From Brevibacillus sp042683565 (GTDB taxonomy: Bacteria > Bacillota > Bacilli > Brevibacillales > Brevibacillaceae), in NCBI RefSeq assembly GCF_042683565.1, contig NZ_JBHUJW010000006.1, forward strand, positions 124,001-188,000: 64,000 nucleotides of DNA. The letters are read 5' to 3'. This document shows positions 18,264 through 26,579 of this stretch, piece after piece (the stretch's first letter is position 1; each line of letters opens with the position of its first letter). The notes under the pieces were generated by a model, which saw only the letters and a program-made list of their open reading frames with translations, was not told the DNA's origin and made no database searches. Position numbers and translations under genes: made by a program.

Positions 18264-18740
18264 ATGGCAGATTACACGATCGAACACAAAAAATCATTCA
18301 CATTGACCGCTTATGGTTTCCCCATCCAGTCGAACTTCCAGGACATGTCGGCTTTGCAAAAAGAAAAAGCCGAATTTTGGTGCAGACTCAAGGCTGATGG
18401 ACGTTTTGACAAGCTCAAAGCAGCCGCCAAAGATGATCGTGAATGGTCAGTCAACGAGGTTTATCAAGGAAAACCGTGGAATTATTTCGCGGTTGAAGCC
18501 AGGAAATCAGTGGCTGACGCAACGCGCATCATCGAGTTTCCAGAAAGCGAATACGTCGTGGTCGCAGGAAACGGGGAGAAAGAAGCTTTGTTTGATCAGC
18601 TGACTTACCATGCTTTCAGTGAAGTTTTGCCCCGAATCACGGATTATGCATACATCGGCGGTCCAAATGCAACTTTTCGCAAAGATAACGGTGACGGTAC
18701 TTTTTACGGGGAATTTTGGGTGCCTGTGGTTAGGAAATAA
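18264..18740 (+). CDS. GyrI-like effector-binding domain protein, copy 2
   Basis: The 158-residue paralogue of the preceding gene is recognisable by matching segments: KSFTLTAYGFPIQ at the N-terminus, EYVVVAGNG in the middle (YLVVPGTG in copy 1), RITDYAYIGGPNATF, and a final FYGEFWVPV. ATAAAGGAGCG lies upstream of the ATG. Divergence between the copies is considerable, which suggests different ligands. It is the last gene of the two-gene operon; a hairpin follows. Confidence 0.75.
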   Translation: MADYTIEHKKSFTLTAYGFPIQSNFQDMSALQKEKAEFWCRLKADGRFDKLKAAAKDDREWSVNEVYQGKPWNYFAVEARKSVADATRIIEFPESEYVVVAGNGEKEALFDQLTYHAFSEVLPRITDYAYIGGPNATFRKDNGDGTFYGEFWVPVVRK

Positions 18741-19044
18741 GGATTCGGAGTTTTTACGTTAAGCACTAAACAGGAATGTTGGGCCATCTTTTCGTGAGAT
18801 GGCCATTCTTTGCGTAAGGCATCTTCGTTATTCGCCATCATGCGCTTGTCGAGTTGTTCAAGTATAAGTGGCCAGGCTTGACCCGAACTGCAAATTCAGT
18901 ATTTTCGCTTTAACTTTCTGATTCGCTGCTTTATCACTATTGGTGCGGTTCACCGAGTTTTGAAAATCTGCAACGAAAATAAAAACCGCTTTTGCTGTTT
19001 TTATAATGGTTTATCACCATAAATAATTTCAACGAAATAAATAC
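18741..19044. other. Gene-free gap with a terminator
   Basis: GGCCATCT / AGATGGCC (18782-18804) followed by ATTCTTT ends the GyrI-like operon. The remaining 230 bases contain no gene that I can support. It lies immediately downstream of the reverse transcriptase, so a partner non-coding RNA could reside here, but I see no diagnostic structure. Confidence 0.5.
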
Positions 19045-20658
19045 CTAATAGCCGCCTGCAATAACGTATCGGAAACCCTGTTCTACAGTATTTACTACAT
19101 GAGTATTACTATCGTTTTCTGGTGAGGCAGCGACGACTTGTAACATGGGATTATAGAATTCTATATTTTTTGCTTCAAGAATTGAGAAAAAAGGGTCTAT
19201 AGAAATGTAATTATTACTAGGAGTTACCCACCCTTTTTTACAGGCTTCGTAGGCAAATAACCATTTATCTTGATAAAGATTTTCATGTGTTAAGTAGTTC
19301 ATCCACTCACTTAAATCTAATCCACTAGTTATCAAACCAGTATTCCTTAAATCTAAAGCCGTTATTGCTACAATTGAATCCTCAACTTGAGATAATTCCT
19401 TGGCTGAAGCTTTGCTTATTTTTATGCCAAGTGTTTTAGCAAGCCAAAGACCCCAAGATACCTCGTAGCCATGCCCTAGTTTCGAATGGTGACCAATAAT
19501 ATTGTTAATAGTCTCCCCTATTTTTTTCAGATTAAGGTTATATCCCAAATTGTAATACGCCAAGAATATTTCTGTTGCTGTAGGTAAAACACTTGGTTCA
19601 GCAATTATTGAGTTTAAGATTAATGATTCATATAAATCCCAATTATTTTTATCAATCAATTCATTTTTTATCCTTGACAATGAATATTTCAGTACATATT
19701 CGTTAGGGTAACTCTTGCTATATTCAAATGCTTTAGAGAAAAATGTAACCAGATCGGTTTTTTGTCTTTTTAATGATTTGTGAAACTCATATCCTCTAAT
19801 TTCTGAAGTCCATTTATGTTCTAATGAATCAGGTAATGAATAAATCGATGTCTTCTCCGGATTTAATTCAAGTTCGTATTTTTTTGCGATTTTATGTAAC
19901 TTTGTTAAGGCCTCTTCTGCCTCTGAGGTTGTATTAAAAAAGAAATAATAATCATCGATATAACGGATACCCTTAGCTCCGATTTCAGTATATATTTCCA
20001 TATCCATAGTCGAACCAATTAACTCTGAAATAATGAGTGATGAATCAGGACCTATAGGAATACCTATAGTTTGTTGATCCTGAGTATTTCTCACATGAGT
20101 GTCTAAGGCATTACCATAATAATTATGTCCTCTATTAGACTTTATTTTAGCAAAAGCCTTTCCATGACAAGCCCAGGGAATAGAATGTGTGTAAATTGTA
20201 GGGTAATATCGAGAAATGTCAGTTCGCAAAACGTATCTAGAGTTAGTAGACAACATCGGAATTATGGATGGAATATCACGGAAATCATGTGATCGACTTA
20301 TTGCTCTTGGTGAGCCACTCTTTACTACGGGTAAAGTTAATGAATATTTAGATTTGTATACATGTTTTTTTATATCCTTCCAATTATCGACTATAGTTTG
20401 TGCAAGTTTTAACTGATGAAAAGGATTCGGTATGCCTAAACTTCTACGATGATGTAATATTCTTGGTATTGAATGGATACAGCACTTACTACTTAAAATT
20501 TTGTCGCCGTTTATCTGTATATTCATTCCGACTGTTGATGATACTATACTATTTACATGTTTTCCAAAATCCTTGGTATTAAATGGAGGAATAAGCTCAG
20601 CTGGAAAATACCCATTCGATATTAAATTCCGTAATGTTAGCTTAGTCTGTCTTTTCAC
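19045..20658 (-). CDS. Defence-type reverse transcriptase (UG/Abi group)
   Basis: The 537-residue protein carries reverse-transcriptase signatures: TDISRYYPTIYTHSIPWACH (motif A region, about residues 146-165), GIPIGPDSSLIISELI (199-214) and the catalytic box YIDDY (233-237). The YTHSIPWA form is characteristic of the unknown-group/abortive-infection RTs (DRT systems), not of group II introns, which would also show maturase and HNH domains. The C-terminal 230 residues are helical, as in Abi-like RTs. Start is GTG 20658. It is a single gene with no protein partner nearby, so it may need only a non-coding RNA. The exact DRT class cannot be assigned by eye. Confidence 0.88.
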   Translation of the reverse strand: MKRQTKLTLRNLISNGYFPAELIPPFNTKDFGKHVNSIVSSTVGMNIQINGDKILSSKCCIHSIPRILHHRRSLGIPNPFHQLKLAQTIVDNWKDIKKHVYKSKYSLTLPVVKSGSPRAISRSHDFRDIPSIIPMLSTNSRYVLRTDISRYYPTIYTHSIPWACHGKAFAKIKSNRGHNYYGNALDTHVRNTQDQQTIGIPIGPDSSLIISELIGSTMDMEIYTEIGAKGIRYIDDYYFFFNTTSEAEEALTKLHKIAKKYELELNPEKTSIYSLPDSLEHKWTSEIRGYEFHKSLKRQKTDLVTFFSKAFEYSKSYPNEYVLKYSLSRIKNELIDKNNWDLYESLILNSIIAEPSVLPTATEIFLAYYNLGYNLNLKKIGETINNIIGHHSKLGHGYEVSWGLWLAKTLGIKISKASAKELSQVEDSIVAITALDLRNTGLITSGLDLSEWMNYLTHENLYQDKWLFAYEACKKGWVTPSNNYISIDPFFSILEAKNIEFYNPMLQVVAASPENDSNTHVVNTVEQGFRYVIAGGY

Positions 20659-20733
20659 TTTCTACCATCCTAATATTTTTATAATTGGGAAAAGAATTAA
20701 TTTTTTACCGACGGAGAATAAAAATATACTTGC

Positions 20734-20765
20734 CTTAAAAGTATAGGTACTTAAAAGTATAGGTA
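20734..20765 (-). repeat. Perfect 16-bp tandem repeat upstream of the reverse transcriptase
   Basis: CTTAAAAGTATAGGTA occurs twice head-to-tail and a partial third copy (ATAGGTACC) follows. On the minus strand each copy presents TATACTTTTAAG, which could serve as a -10 element. It lies about 80-110 bases before the reverse transcriptase start. Confidence 0.8.
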
Positions 20766-20920
20766 ATAGGTACCATTCAAAATTTAACATGTATTTTGTA
20801 CATTTTCCATATCTACACGTTTTTCTGAATTCTAAAGGTTGAATTCCCTGCTCCCCTGCTGAAAAAATGCCAAAAAAGCGGGATTTCCCCGCTTCATCAG
20901 CAAAAAGGGGATGAATTGAA

Positions 20921-21205
20921 ATGAACAACCAAAAAGCTTCCGAACGCTACGAGCATCTTATTGACGAAGAAGATCACCTGGTAGCACAAATTGAAACCTA
21001 CAACCAGATGATCGAATCCACGCTCACTTACGCCTACACGAATGCCAGCAATCTGCACCTTGAAACGCTCAAAGACGTACTGACCGACATTCACCACAAG
21101 AACCAACAAGCCCAACTCCAGCTTCTTCATGTGAAACTGGAGAAGAACACCCTCGCTCATAGGCTGAAGCACATCAATAATAGCAATGCCCCATCCTCTG
21201 CTTGA
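20921..21205 (+). CDS. Small coiled-coil protein of unknown function (94 aa)
   Basis: The highly charged helical protein starts at ATG 20921 with AAGGGG upstream. Its layout (RYEHLIDEEDHLVAQIETYNQM, then a second helix LKDVLTDIHHKNQQAQLQLL, then EKNTL) parallels the 90-residue protein at 49924-50196 (QYEHVVCKEDELIRNIQTCE, EIIQSIHQMEGKMRGDLLQT, EKTLL). Both lie beside an XRE repressor gene, so the pair is a recurring accessory module. No catalytic motif is seen. Confidence 0.7.
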   Translation: MNNQKASERYEHLIDEEDHLVAQIETYNQMIESTLTYAYTNASNLHLETLKDVLTDIHHKNQQAQLQLLHVKLEKNTLAHRLKHINNSNAPSSA

Positions 21206-21236
21206 GGAATGGGGCTAATCGTGTTGCTTCCATAAT

Positions 21237-21599
21237 TTATATGTTTTTCTGTTCATCAATTGTCGCAAGTATGTCTTTTGCAAGCCGATGAACCAACTTT
21301 ACTTCTTTTACATTTCGACCTACCAGTAAGGAATTCAAAGCATCAATTACCTGCTTTTTATCTATTTGCTCATGCTCAGTATCAGCATAATCAAACTGGA
21401 AGATTTCAACCGGCAATACTCCCAGTGCATCAATTATCTTTTCCAGTGTTTCAAGCGAGATATTCCGATCTCCCCGCTCCACACCGCCAATATAGGAGTA
21501 ATGGAGGCCAGCTTTTTCAGCAAGGGCTTCCTGTGTTAAGTCTTGCGCTTTTCGTATTGAACGAATCCGTTCACCAACTGACTTTAGAAATGCCGACAC
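21237..21599 (-). CDS. XRE-family transcriptional regulator
   Basis: The 120-residue protein has an N-terminal lambda-Cro-type helix-turn-helix (LTQEALAEKAGLHYSYIGGV, then ERGDRNISLETLEKII) and a short C-terminal dimerisation tail. I choose GTG 21599, which follows GAGAGGTGG at good spacing, over a GTG nine bases earlier that overlaps that site. It diverges from the operon starting at 21742. The palindrome GTACTAATGAGTAC between them is a likely operator. It converges on the small coiled-coil gene, as a repressor controlling an adjacent mobile-element operon would. Confidence 0.85.
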   Translation of the reverse strand: MSAFLKSVGERIRSIRKAQDLTQEALAEKAGLHYSYIGGVERGDRNISLETLEKIIDALGVLPVEIFQFDYADTEHEQIDKKQVIDALNSLLVGRNVKEVKLVHRLAKDILATIDEQKNI

Positions 21600-21678
21600 C
21601 GCAACCACCTCTCTATCAGACTAGAGAAGCGGGAAAACCTGCAACAGTAACGGAAAGTCAAAACCAAATACTTTAATT

Positions 21679-21692
21679 GTACTAATGAGTAC
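21679..21692. promoter_or_regulatory. Candidate XRE operator palindrome
   Basis: GTACT-AATG-AGTAC is a perfect 5-bp inverted repeat, with another GTACT 25 bases on (21707-21711). It sits midway between the divergent XRE gene and the 54-residue gene. Confidence 0.55.
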
Positions 21693-21741
21693 TGTATATT
21701 AGTTTTGTACTACTTTTTCCAATTTGAAGGGATGAGTGAAC

Positions 21742-21906
21742 ATGGAAAACACAAAAATCTATGTCATGGTAAATAAAGAAAACGGAGCAAGAGTCGAATG
21801 TACCGAAAAATTCTTACCTGAGTGGCTGGCTAGGGGTTTTGAAGTAGACAGTACCCGTTTTGGTAACCTTCTTGAAAACGAATCCAGTGAGAATGGAGAC
21901 AAATAA
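21742..21906 (+). CDS. Small hypothetical protein (54 aa)
   Basis: ATG 21742 follows GAAGGGATGAG and the frame ends TAA with the next gene's ATG sharing a base (TAATG), a sign of translational coupling. The product (MENTKIYVMVNKENGARVEC, then FLPEWLARGFEVD) is acidic and soluble, with no known motif. It is the first gene of the operon that includes the ankyrin lipoprotein. Confidence 0.65.
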   Translation: MENTKIYVMVNKENGARVECTEKFLPEWLARGFEVDSTRFGNLLENESSENGDK

Positions 21907-23093
21907 TGAGGTACGGACAGCTTATTAGTGGGATTATCGTTGCTTCAGTAGTTGTAACTGGGTGTGGACAGGCACAATCCACACCCCCTACGCAACAATC
22001 AACTACCCAAGTCACTCAAACAAGTACTCCCGCTCCCACTCCAAACCCTGAGCTAGATAAGCAGCTTGTAAAGGCAGTTGAGGCAAACGATCCTGCAACC
22101 GTAGAATCTTTGCTAAAACAAGGAGCGAATCCTAATACAAAAGATGATTCGGGTGAGCCGCTTTTGCTTACTACAGCATTTGGCAGTACTGACCGAAATA
22201 AATTCGCTTTTAATAACATTGCAAAAATATTGTTGGAATATAAGTCAAATCCAAATGCTACATCCTCACAAGGTGACTCTGTTCTATATTGGGCTGCATA
22301 CAACGGAAACACAGAATTGGTCAAAATGTTACTTGAAGCAGGTGCTGACCCAAATGGAAAGTACCGAGATGGTTCCACTGCAATACAAGCGGCAGAACCT
22401 TTTCCTGAGATCGTATCACTTTTACAATCTAAACAGCCTAAAAATTCAAGCTTAGATACCAATAATGGTAACAATGTTGGCGGTGTAAAACTATTACTAA
22501 ACGGTGTAGACAGTAGCTACGAGCATATTTTTCAGAACCATTTCCCAATTGTCCAGAAAGCACATCTTGACCTGATCTACCGTAGAACCAAACAAATAAA
22601 AGAATATATGTCTCATTCCTTCACTGAGGACAGACCGGATCTTGCCGACGGACAATTGTCCTTTGATGCTAAAACAAACACTGCTTATTTTACATATTTC
22701 TACTCTCCACGCCCTAACGACCTAGACCTAACTAAAATGAAAGGAAAAATCTTCGTAAAGATTGCTGCCTACCACTTTATTAGTGAATTCATACAAGTAT
22801 ACTTCCAGAAGTGTGCCGATGACTTAGCGAAAAGTGGAATCGATTTTACCATGCCTAAAATCGTTGTTGAGTTTAAAGAAAACGATAATAAGTATCTTGT
22901 CATTAACCGAGGGCTTAGACAAAAAACTACATTTGAGGTTAAACTGCCTGATCAAACAAATCCCATTGTCATCCCTGGTTATGATTATAATGCTCTGATC
23001 TATGTGAAGCGTCCTCACAAACAGCTAGACGGCACCTACACCCCAGAAGGAGCGTTACTACAGTTTTTTAATCACCCATCTATCACGGAATAA
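21906..23093 (+). CDS. Ankyrin-repeat lipoprotein
   Basis: The 395-residue protein starts with a lipoprotein signal (IIVASVVVTGC, lipobox VTGC, Cys about residue 20), then a Thr/Pro-rich linker (to about 50). Three ankyrin-like repeats follow (ANDPATVESLLKQGANPNTK; GDSVLYWAAYNGNTELVKML; DGSTAIQAAEPFPEIVSLLQ). A C-terminal domain of about 190 residues has no recognisable family. The lipid-anchored protein would face outside the membrane. It is coupled to the 54-residue gene upstream and followed within 14 bases by a membrane zinc-ribbon protein. Role unknown; surface exclusion or signalling is possible. Confidence 0.85.
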   Translation: MRYGQLISGIIVASVVVTGCGQAQSTPPTQQSTTQVTQTSTPAPTPNPELDKQLVKAVEANDPATVESLLKQGANPNTKDDSGEPLLLTTAFGSTDRNKFAFNNIAKILLEYKSNPNATSSQGDSVLYWAAYNGNTELVKMLLEAGADPNGKYRDGSTAIQAAEPFPEIVSLLQSKQPKNSSLDTNNGNNVGGVKLLLNGVDSSYEHIFQNHFPIVQKAHLDLIYRRTKQIKEYMSHSFTEDRPDLADGQLSFDAKTNTAYFTYFYSPRPNDLDLTKMKGKIFVKIAAYHFISEFIQVYFQKCADDLAKSGIDFTMPKIVVEFKENDNKYLVINRGLRQKTTFEVKLPDQTNPIVIPGYDYNALIYVKRPHKQLDGTYTPEGALLQFFNHPSITE

Positions 23094-23107
23094 TGGAGGT
23101 GAGCATA

Positions 23108-23617
23108 TTGAACCTTACTCCCGAGGAAAGAGCCATTGTATTTAAGGAAGAGCTGGAAAAAGAACAAATGAAGGCTCAACAACTTATACAGGATAAGTTA
23201 GCAACCCTTTCAAAAGAAGATCGAGAAAAAATCTATCGTGATGAACTCAATAAACGAACTATATATCTGGATAAAACTCATGCAATTAAGCCCAACTTGA
23301 ATTCAAAAGTCTTTGCTGGAATTATTGGGCTAATCGCCAGTTACTTTGGATTTATCTCCGGCAGTATCTTGCTGTTCATTGTAATCCTTGTCGTAGGTTA
23401 TTTTGGCGGAGTCCTTTTGCTAGAAAATTTCAGTTCGCTCACTATTTTTTATAAAATTCACTACTCCTGCACTTTTTGTGGTCAACAGATGACATACAAT
23501 ACAAGGGAGTCAGATGAAAAGCACTTGAATCAAAACCAGGCTTATGATCATAACTGCCCAAAATGTGGGGAGCAATTGTATATCAACTATACCCATGATT
23601 CCCAGCAAAGGATATGA
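23108..23617 (+). CDS. Two-helix membrane protein with zinc ribbon
   Basis: TTG 23108 is preferred as start because GGAGGTGAG ends six bases before it. The 169-residue product has a charged N-terminal helical region (about 1-65), two membrane helices (VFAGIIGLIASYFGFISG and ILLFIVILVVGYFGGVLL), and a C-terminal zinc-ribbon motif (CTFCGQQM, then CPKCGEQL). It is the last gene of the lipoprotein operon. Function unknown. Confidence 0.75.
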   Translation: MNLTPEERAIVFKEELEKEQMKAQQLIQDKLATLSKEDREKIYRDELNKRTIYLDKTHAIKPNLNSKVFAGIIGLIASYFGFISGSILLFIVILVVGYFGGVLLLENFSSLTIFYKIHYSCTFCGQQMTYNTRESDEKHLNQNQAYDHNCPKCGEQLYINYTHDSQQRI

Positions 23618-23630
23618 AATAAGTGAAAAA

Positions 23631-23671
23631 GCAGAGAGGGGATGTGCATAAACTGAGCACGTCCCCTCTGC
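23631..23671. terminator. Bidirectional terminator
   Basis: A long stem, GCAGAGAGGGGATGTGC against GAGCACGTCCCCTCTGC with one small mismatch region, separates the lipoprotein operon from the minus-strand genes. Confidence 0.8.
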
Positions 23672-23674
23672 TGT

Positions 23675-23761
23675 TCATTCCAGACATTTAATATCATCCA
23701 GCAGCATATCTGCCAGAACCTTAATAAATTGCTGGTATAAATCCTGTTCATCCGTTGTCAT
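23675..23761 (-). CDS. Very small acidic peptide (28 aa)
   Basis: ATG 23761 has GGGAGGGC upstream and the frame (MTTDEQDLYQQFIKVLADML, then DDIKCLE) ends at TGA 23675 inside the flank of the terminator. It could be a real microprotein downstream of the Rep-like gene; ribosome site and composition are the only evidence. Confidence 0.4.
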   Translation of the reverse strand: MTTDEQDLYQQFIKVLADMLLDDIKCLE

Positions 23762-23819
23762 TATGTTTGCCCTCCCTATGCTTTCTATCTAAAAAAAGCG
23801 GGAGGGCATAAGTTGACTC

Positions 23820-25289
23820 TTACTCTGTATCGAGTGTATTGAATGGTATTCCATAATCTCTTTCTAATTCAGTTACCCATTCAGTTATAACCTTTTGAAG
23901 TTCCACGTCTGCACATATATACTCAAAAAATTCGGATATCTCATTTCCTTTTTCATATCTACTGAATTCGTCCAACTTACTGTGAAACCAGTCAATTGAC
24001 CATAAATAAAATGGAGAGAGTTTATGCCATTCCTCTTCTATATAACGCCTTTTTATTCGAGTGTTCAACTCTGGATCGGTTGTTTTTTGTAATTTTCTAT
24101 ACAGTTTCTCTACCGTTTTTAGTATTTCGATACGTACCATATCCTCTATTGTCTTCTCGGATTTAGCACGAAGTCGGTCTCCTGTTCGCCTGTGTTGTTC
24201 TATCAAAGATTCTGACCCTGCTTCCATTTCGACGTCACACTTTTCATGTAAAAACGAATGTGTCGAAGAAACTTCAATTTCTGTTACCTGTCCCGTATGA
24301 TTTTCTGGACGGGCAATCGAATTCTCGTATTTTTCTATCTCATAGGACTCTACTGAGTATTTCGTCGGATTAATCAGTCTCGTTACTTGATATGTCCCAT
24401 TAGTTTTCTCCCAAGTTAGGTAACCCGCTTCCTCCAACTTGTACAAGTAGCTGTCCAGCAATTGAATGGCTCGCTTCCGATACTTACCAATCTTCATATT
24501 GAGGAACTGGAGTAGCCGATCTTCACTCCAATTAAAGAATTGGAACGCCAAGACTGGAAATAAAATGTTTTTTTCTCCATCACTAAGCCCTAGATACTTA
24601 GGATCGTGGATGTGTATGAGATTTCCCCACTGTACATTATTGAGATACAATCGTCCCCATTGAGTGGCGAAGTAGACCATGTATAATACACTTTGATTCT
24701 TACCCTTGCACACGTCAAAAGATAGCAGTGTTCCATCAATGGAAACATTCAATGTTTTAGGATTGGCTCGTACCTTATAGATACCTTCCACTCTCAACTG
24801 AGAGAGACGTTGCAGGGAACGGGTAATCTTGTCGGTAGGGAGTCGTTTATTGCTGATCCCACCCAATCGCTTTCGTATTTGTTCTGGAGTAATTTCAACC
24901 ACCACAACATGCCCATCTTCTCCAAGCGAATAGATTTCTTCTAGCTCCATTATCTTTCTCTTTGCACCTGGCCTTGATTCATCAACCCATTCCATCGGAT
25001 CAGGCTTAGGAAATGGGTGCATGATGCTCTCTCTTTCTATATAAACAGATGTAATCACTCGTAAGACATCCATATCGCTCTGTGTAATTTCTTCATACTT
25101 TCCATCAATATAAGGTCGATAAAGTGTAAGATTAGTACCATTCGATGCCTTGTAGACTCTCTTTGGCTCCAACTCTCCCTGAGATAGCCTGCCTCTATTC
25201 CCGCAGAGATTCATCGTGTCCAATGCCCGCTCGCTAAATAAGTGAAATGATCTACTCCTTGTCAGATCATTATTGGATGTTGATACCAT
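23820..25289 (-). CDS. Replication-initiator-like DNA-binding protein
   Basis: The 489-residue protein starts at ATG 25289, with GGGAGGTGAG upstream. It is rich in helices with winged-helix-like blocks: EITPEQIRKRLGGISNKRLP (about residues 150-170) and the QFFNWSEDRLLQFLNMKIGKYRKRAIQLL region (250-280) followed by LEEAGYLTWE. That layout resembles plasmid Rep proteins that combine two winged helices. Directly upstream (25424-25546) lies a set of short repeats in both orientations, as iterons would. No primase or helicase motif is present. The Rep assignment is therefore inference from fold pattern and neighbouring repeats. Confidence 0.5.
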   Translation of the reverse strand: MVSTSNNDLTRSRSFHLFSERALDTMNLCGNRGRLSQGELEPKRVYKASNGTNLTLYRPYIDGKYEEITQSDMDVLRVITSVYIERESIMHPFPKPDPMEWVDESRPGAKRKIMELEEIYSLGEDGHVVVVEITPEQIRKRLGGISNKRLPTDKITRSLQRLSQLRVEGIYKVRANPKTLNVSIDGTLLSFDVCKGKNQSVLYMVYFATQWGRLYLNNVQWGNLIHIHDPKYLGLSDGEKNILFPVLAFQFFNWSEDRLLQFLNMKIGKYRKRAIQLLDSYLYKLEEAGYLTWEKTNGTYQVTRLINPTKYSVESYEIEKYENSIARPENHTGQVTEIEVSSTHSFLHEKCDVEMEAGSESLIEQHRRTGDRLRAKSEKTIEDMVRIEILKTVEKLYRKLQKTTDPELNTRIKRRYIEEEWHKLSPFYLWSIDWFHSKLDEFSRYEKGNEISEFFEYICADVELQKVITEWVTELERDYGIPFNTLDTE

Positions 25290-25423
25290 GCACTCACCTC
25301 CCATTGAAGCTAGTGTTGTTTCTGTTATATCCTGTATATAAAATAAGAATCGCCATGTTCCAGACATGGCGCATATCCAGTTTTCTGATCTGCTTGGATA
25401 CTCAACTTGGGAGTACCCTAGCT

Positions 25424-25546
25424 CTCAATGTCTCCACCTCTCAACTGCTACACTTCAACCAAGTGGAGGTGTTAAGAGGTGAAGGGTAGAAAGTGAGAGG
25501 AGCAAGTGGCGGGTTTAAGAGGCGAACCGTAGGATTTGAGAGGAAA
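25424..25546. repeat. Iteron-like short repeats upstream of the Rep-like gene
   Basis: The motif TTAAGAGGTGAA (25472-25483) recurs as TTAAGAGGCGAA (25515-25526), GTGAGAGGAGC (about 25493-25503) and TTGAGAGGAA (25536-25545), with opposite-strand copies CTCTCAATG (25422-25430) and CCTCTCAACT (25437-25446). Copies are 20-43 bases apart. They may be replication-initiator or repressor sites. The rest of the gap 25290-25838 contains GGGGCTACGCCCC followed by T5 (25646-25664) and no gene. Confidence 0.55.
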
Positions 25547-25645
25547 TACTGCCCTACTACCATACGTAACTGGGATAGTTTTCTCCCCAAAAGAAAGTAA
25601 AAGAGAGAAAAAGAAAGTTAAAGAATTATTGCTACCCCTGCGGGG

Positions 25646-25664
25646 AGGGGCTACGCCCCTTTTT
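25646..25664 (+). terminator. Terminator-like hairpin
   Basis: GGGGC-TAC-GCCCC with a T5 tail, directly preceded by a second small GC hairpin (CCCCTGCGGGG). Confidence 0.6.
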
Positions 25665-25838
25665 CCGCTGAGGTGATAGTAACCTTGGGATAATGTGCCT
25701 CTATTACCACTGTTACTTACTTTTTCATCCCCTAGTAATAGACTAGGTTGCTATCCGAACATGCTGAGACCCCCCAATGACTCCTTACTCTTAGCTAGGT
25801 TATCCTCTTTGTCCATCTTTATCAGCAACAAAATCATT

Positions 25839-26432
25839 TCAGCATCCCTCCATGATCTCCTTTAGCGCATCTTTTATGTTCTTGGATATTAGAAAAGGGT
25901 CTTCTTTTGAATGAGATTTCTCAATCTTTACATCATCATTACTATGCCCGTAACGTAATCCTTCTAATGATGCACAGTCAAATATGCCCAATTCAAAATT
26001 ATCAACTTCCTCAGGTATGCCTTCGCCAACATATATGCCGTCAATAATGGATGCCTCAATCTCATAACCGTACTCTGGATGCATTAGCTTAAATGGATTT
26101 ACCTCATTTTCCGCTGTACTGAAATTATGTTCTAATATCCAAACGGGAGTTGTTAACCCTTTCTTAAGAACATAGTCCAAAATGAATATATTATCCTTAT
26201 TTACCAAAACATATTTAACATTACTTTTAATACTGTAAACGTGTTCAACTGGAAATTCATTTAATAAAACATTTTCAAATAGCAATGTATTTATACTCTC
26301 GTAGAACCCTAAGTATTTTAGTTTTACTGGAAATGGTAAAGAAGGAACCATAACTTTTTGCTTAAACTCGACAGAATGCAGAATTGGGAGACTAGTCATT
26401 ACCCACTTAATTTCATTGTTTCTTGAAAACAT
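25839..26432 (-). CDS. Hypothetical protein (197 aa)
   Basis: ATG 26432 is favoured by AGGAGG at a proper distance. The soluble, beta-rich protein of about 197 residues (KWVMTSLPILHSVEFKQKVM near the N-terminus) has no signal peptide, membrane helix or motif that I recognise. It lies in the left mobile block, downstream of a catabolite-type operator (26511-26524) and an 88-residue gene on the same strand. Function unknown. Confidence 0.6.
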   Translation of the reverse strand: MFSRNNEIKWVMTSLPILHSVEFKQKVMVPSLPFPVKLKYLGFYESINTLLFENVLLNEFPVEHVYSIKSNVKYVLVNKDNIFILDYVLKKGLTTPVWILEHNFSTAENEVNPFKLMHPEYGYEIEASIIDGIYVGEGIPEEVDNFELGIFDCASLEGLRYGHSNDDVKIEKSHSKEDPFLISKNIKDALKEIMEGC

Positions 26433-26510
26433 CTTATTACCTCCTAGTGAAATGATTATCAACTGACATAGCTGATAATATTAAAGCTAAAAAAATGCTG
26501 CAACCCCGAT

Positions 26511-26524
26511 TGTAAACGCTTACA
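26511..26524. promoter_or_regulatory. cre-like operator
   Basis: TGTAAACGCTTACA fits the LacI/CcpA-family operator consensus (TGWAANCGNTNWCA) completely. It lies 78 bases upstream of the 197-residue gene and 55 bases downstream of the 88-residue gene. The flanking GATTGTAA / TTACAATC extends the symmetry, so the same bases could also act as a weak transcription hairpin. Confidence 0.5.
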
Positions 26525-26579
26525 ATCTACTTTTTTATATATCGCTTTATAGGATGAATCACAAATTTTTATTACAGAA

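Noticed and set aside
18981..19030. Possible att site TTTATCACCATAAATAA near the reverse transcriptase
   Set aside because: The core TATCATAA is interrupted by inserted bases, so it is not a credible match.
20734..20765. CRISPR-like repeat
   Set aside because: Only two adjacent 16-bp copies with no spacer; not a CRISPR array.
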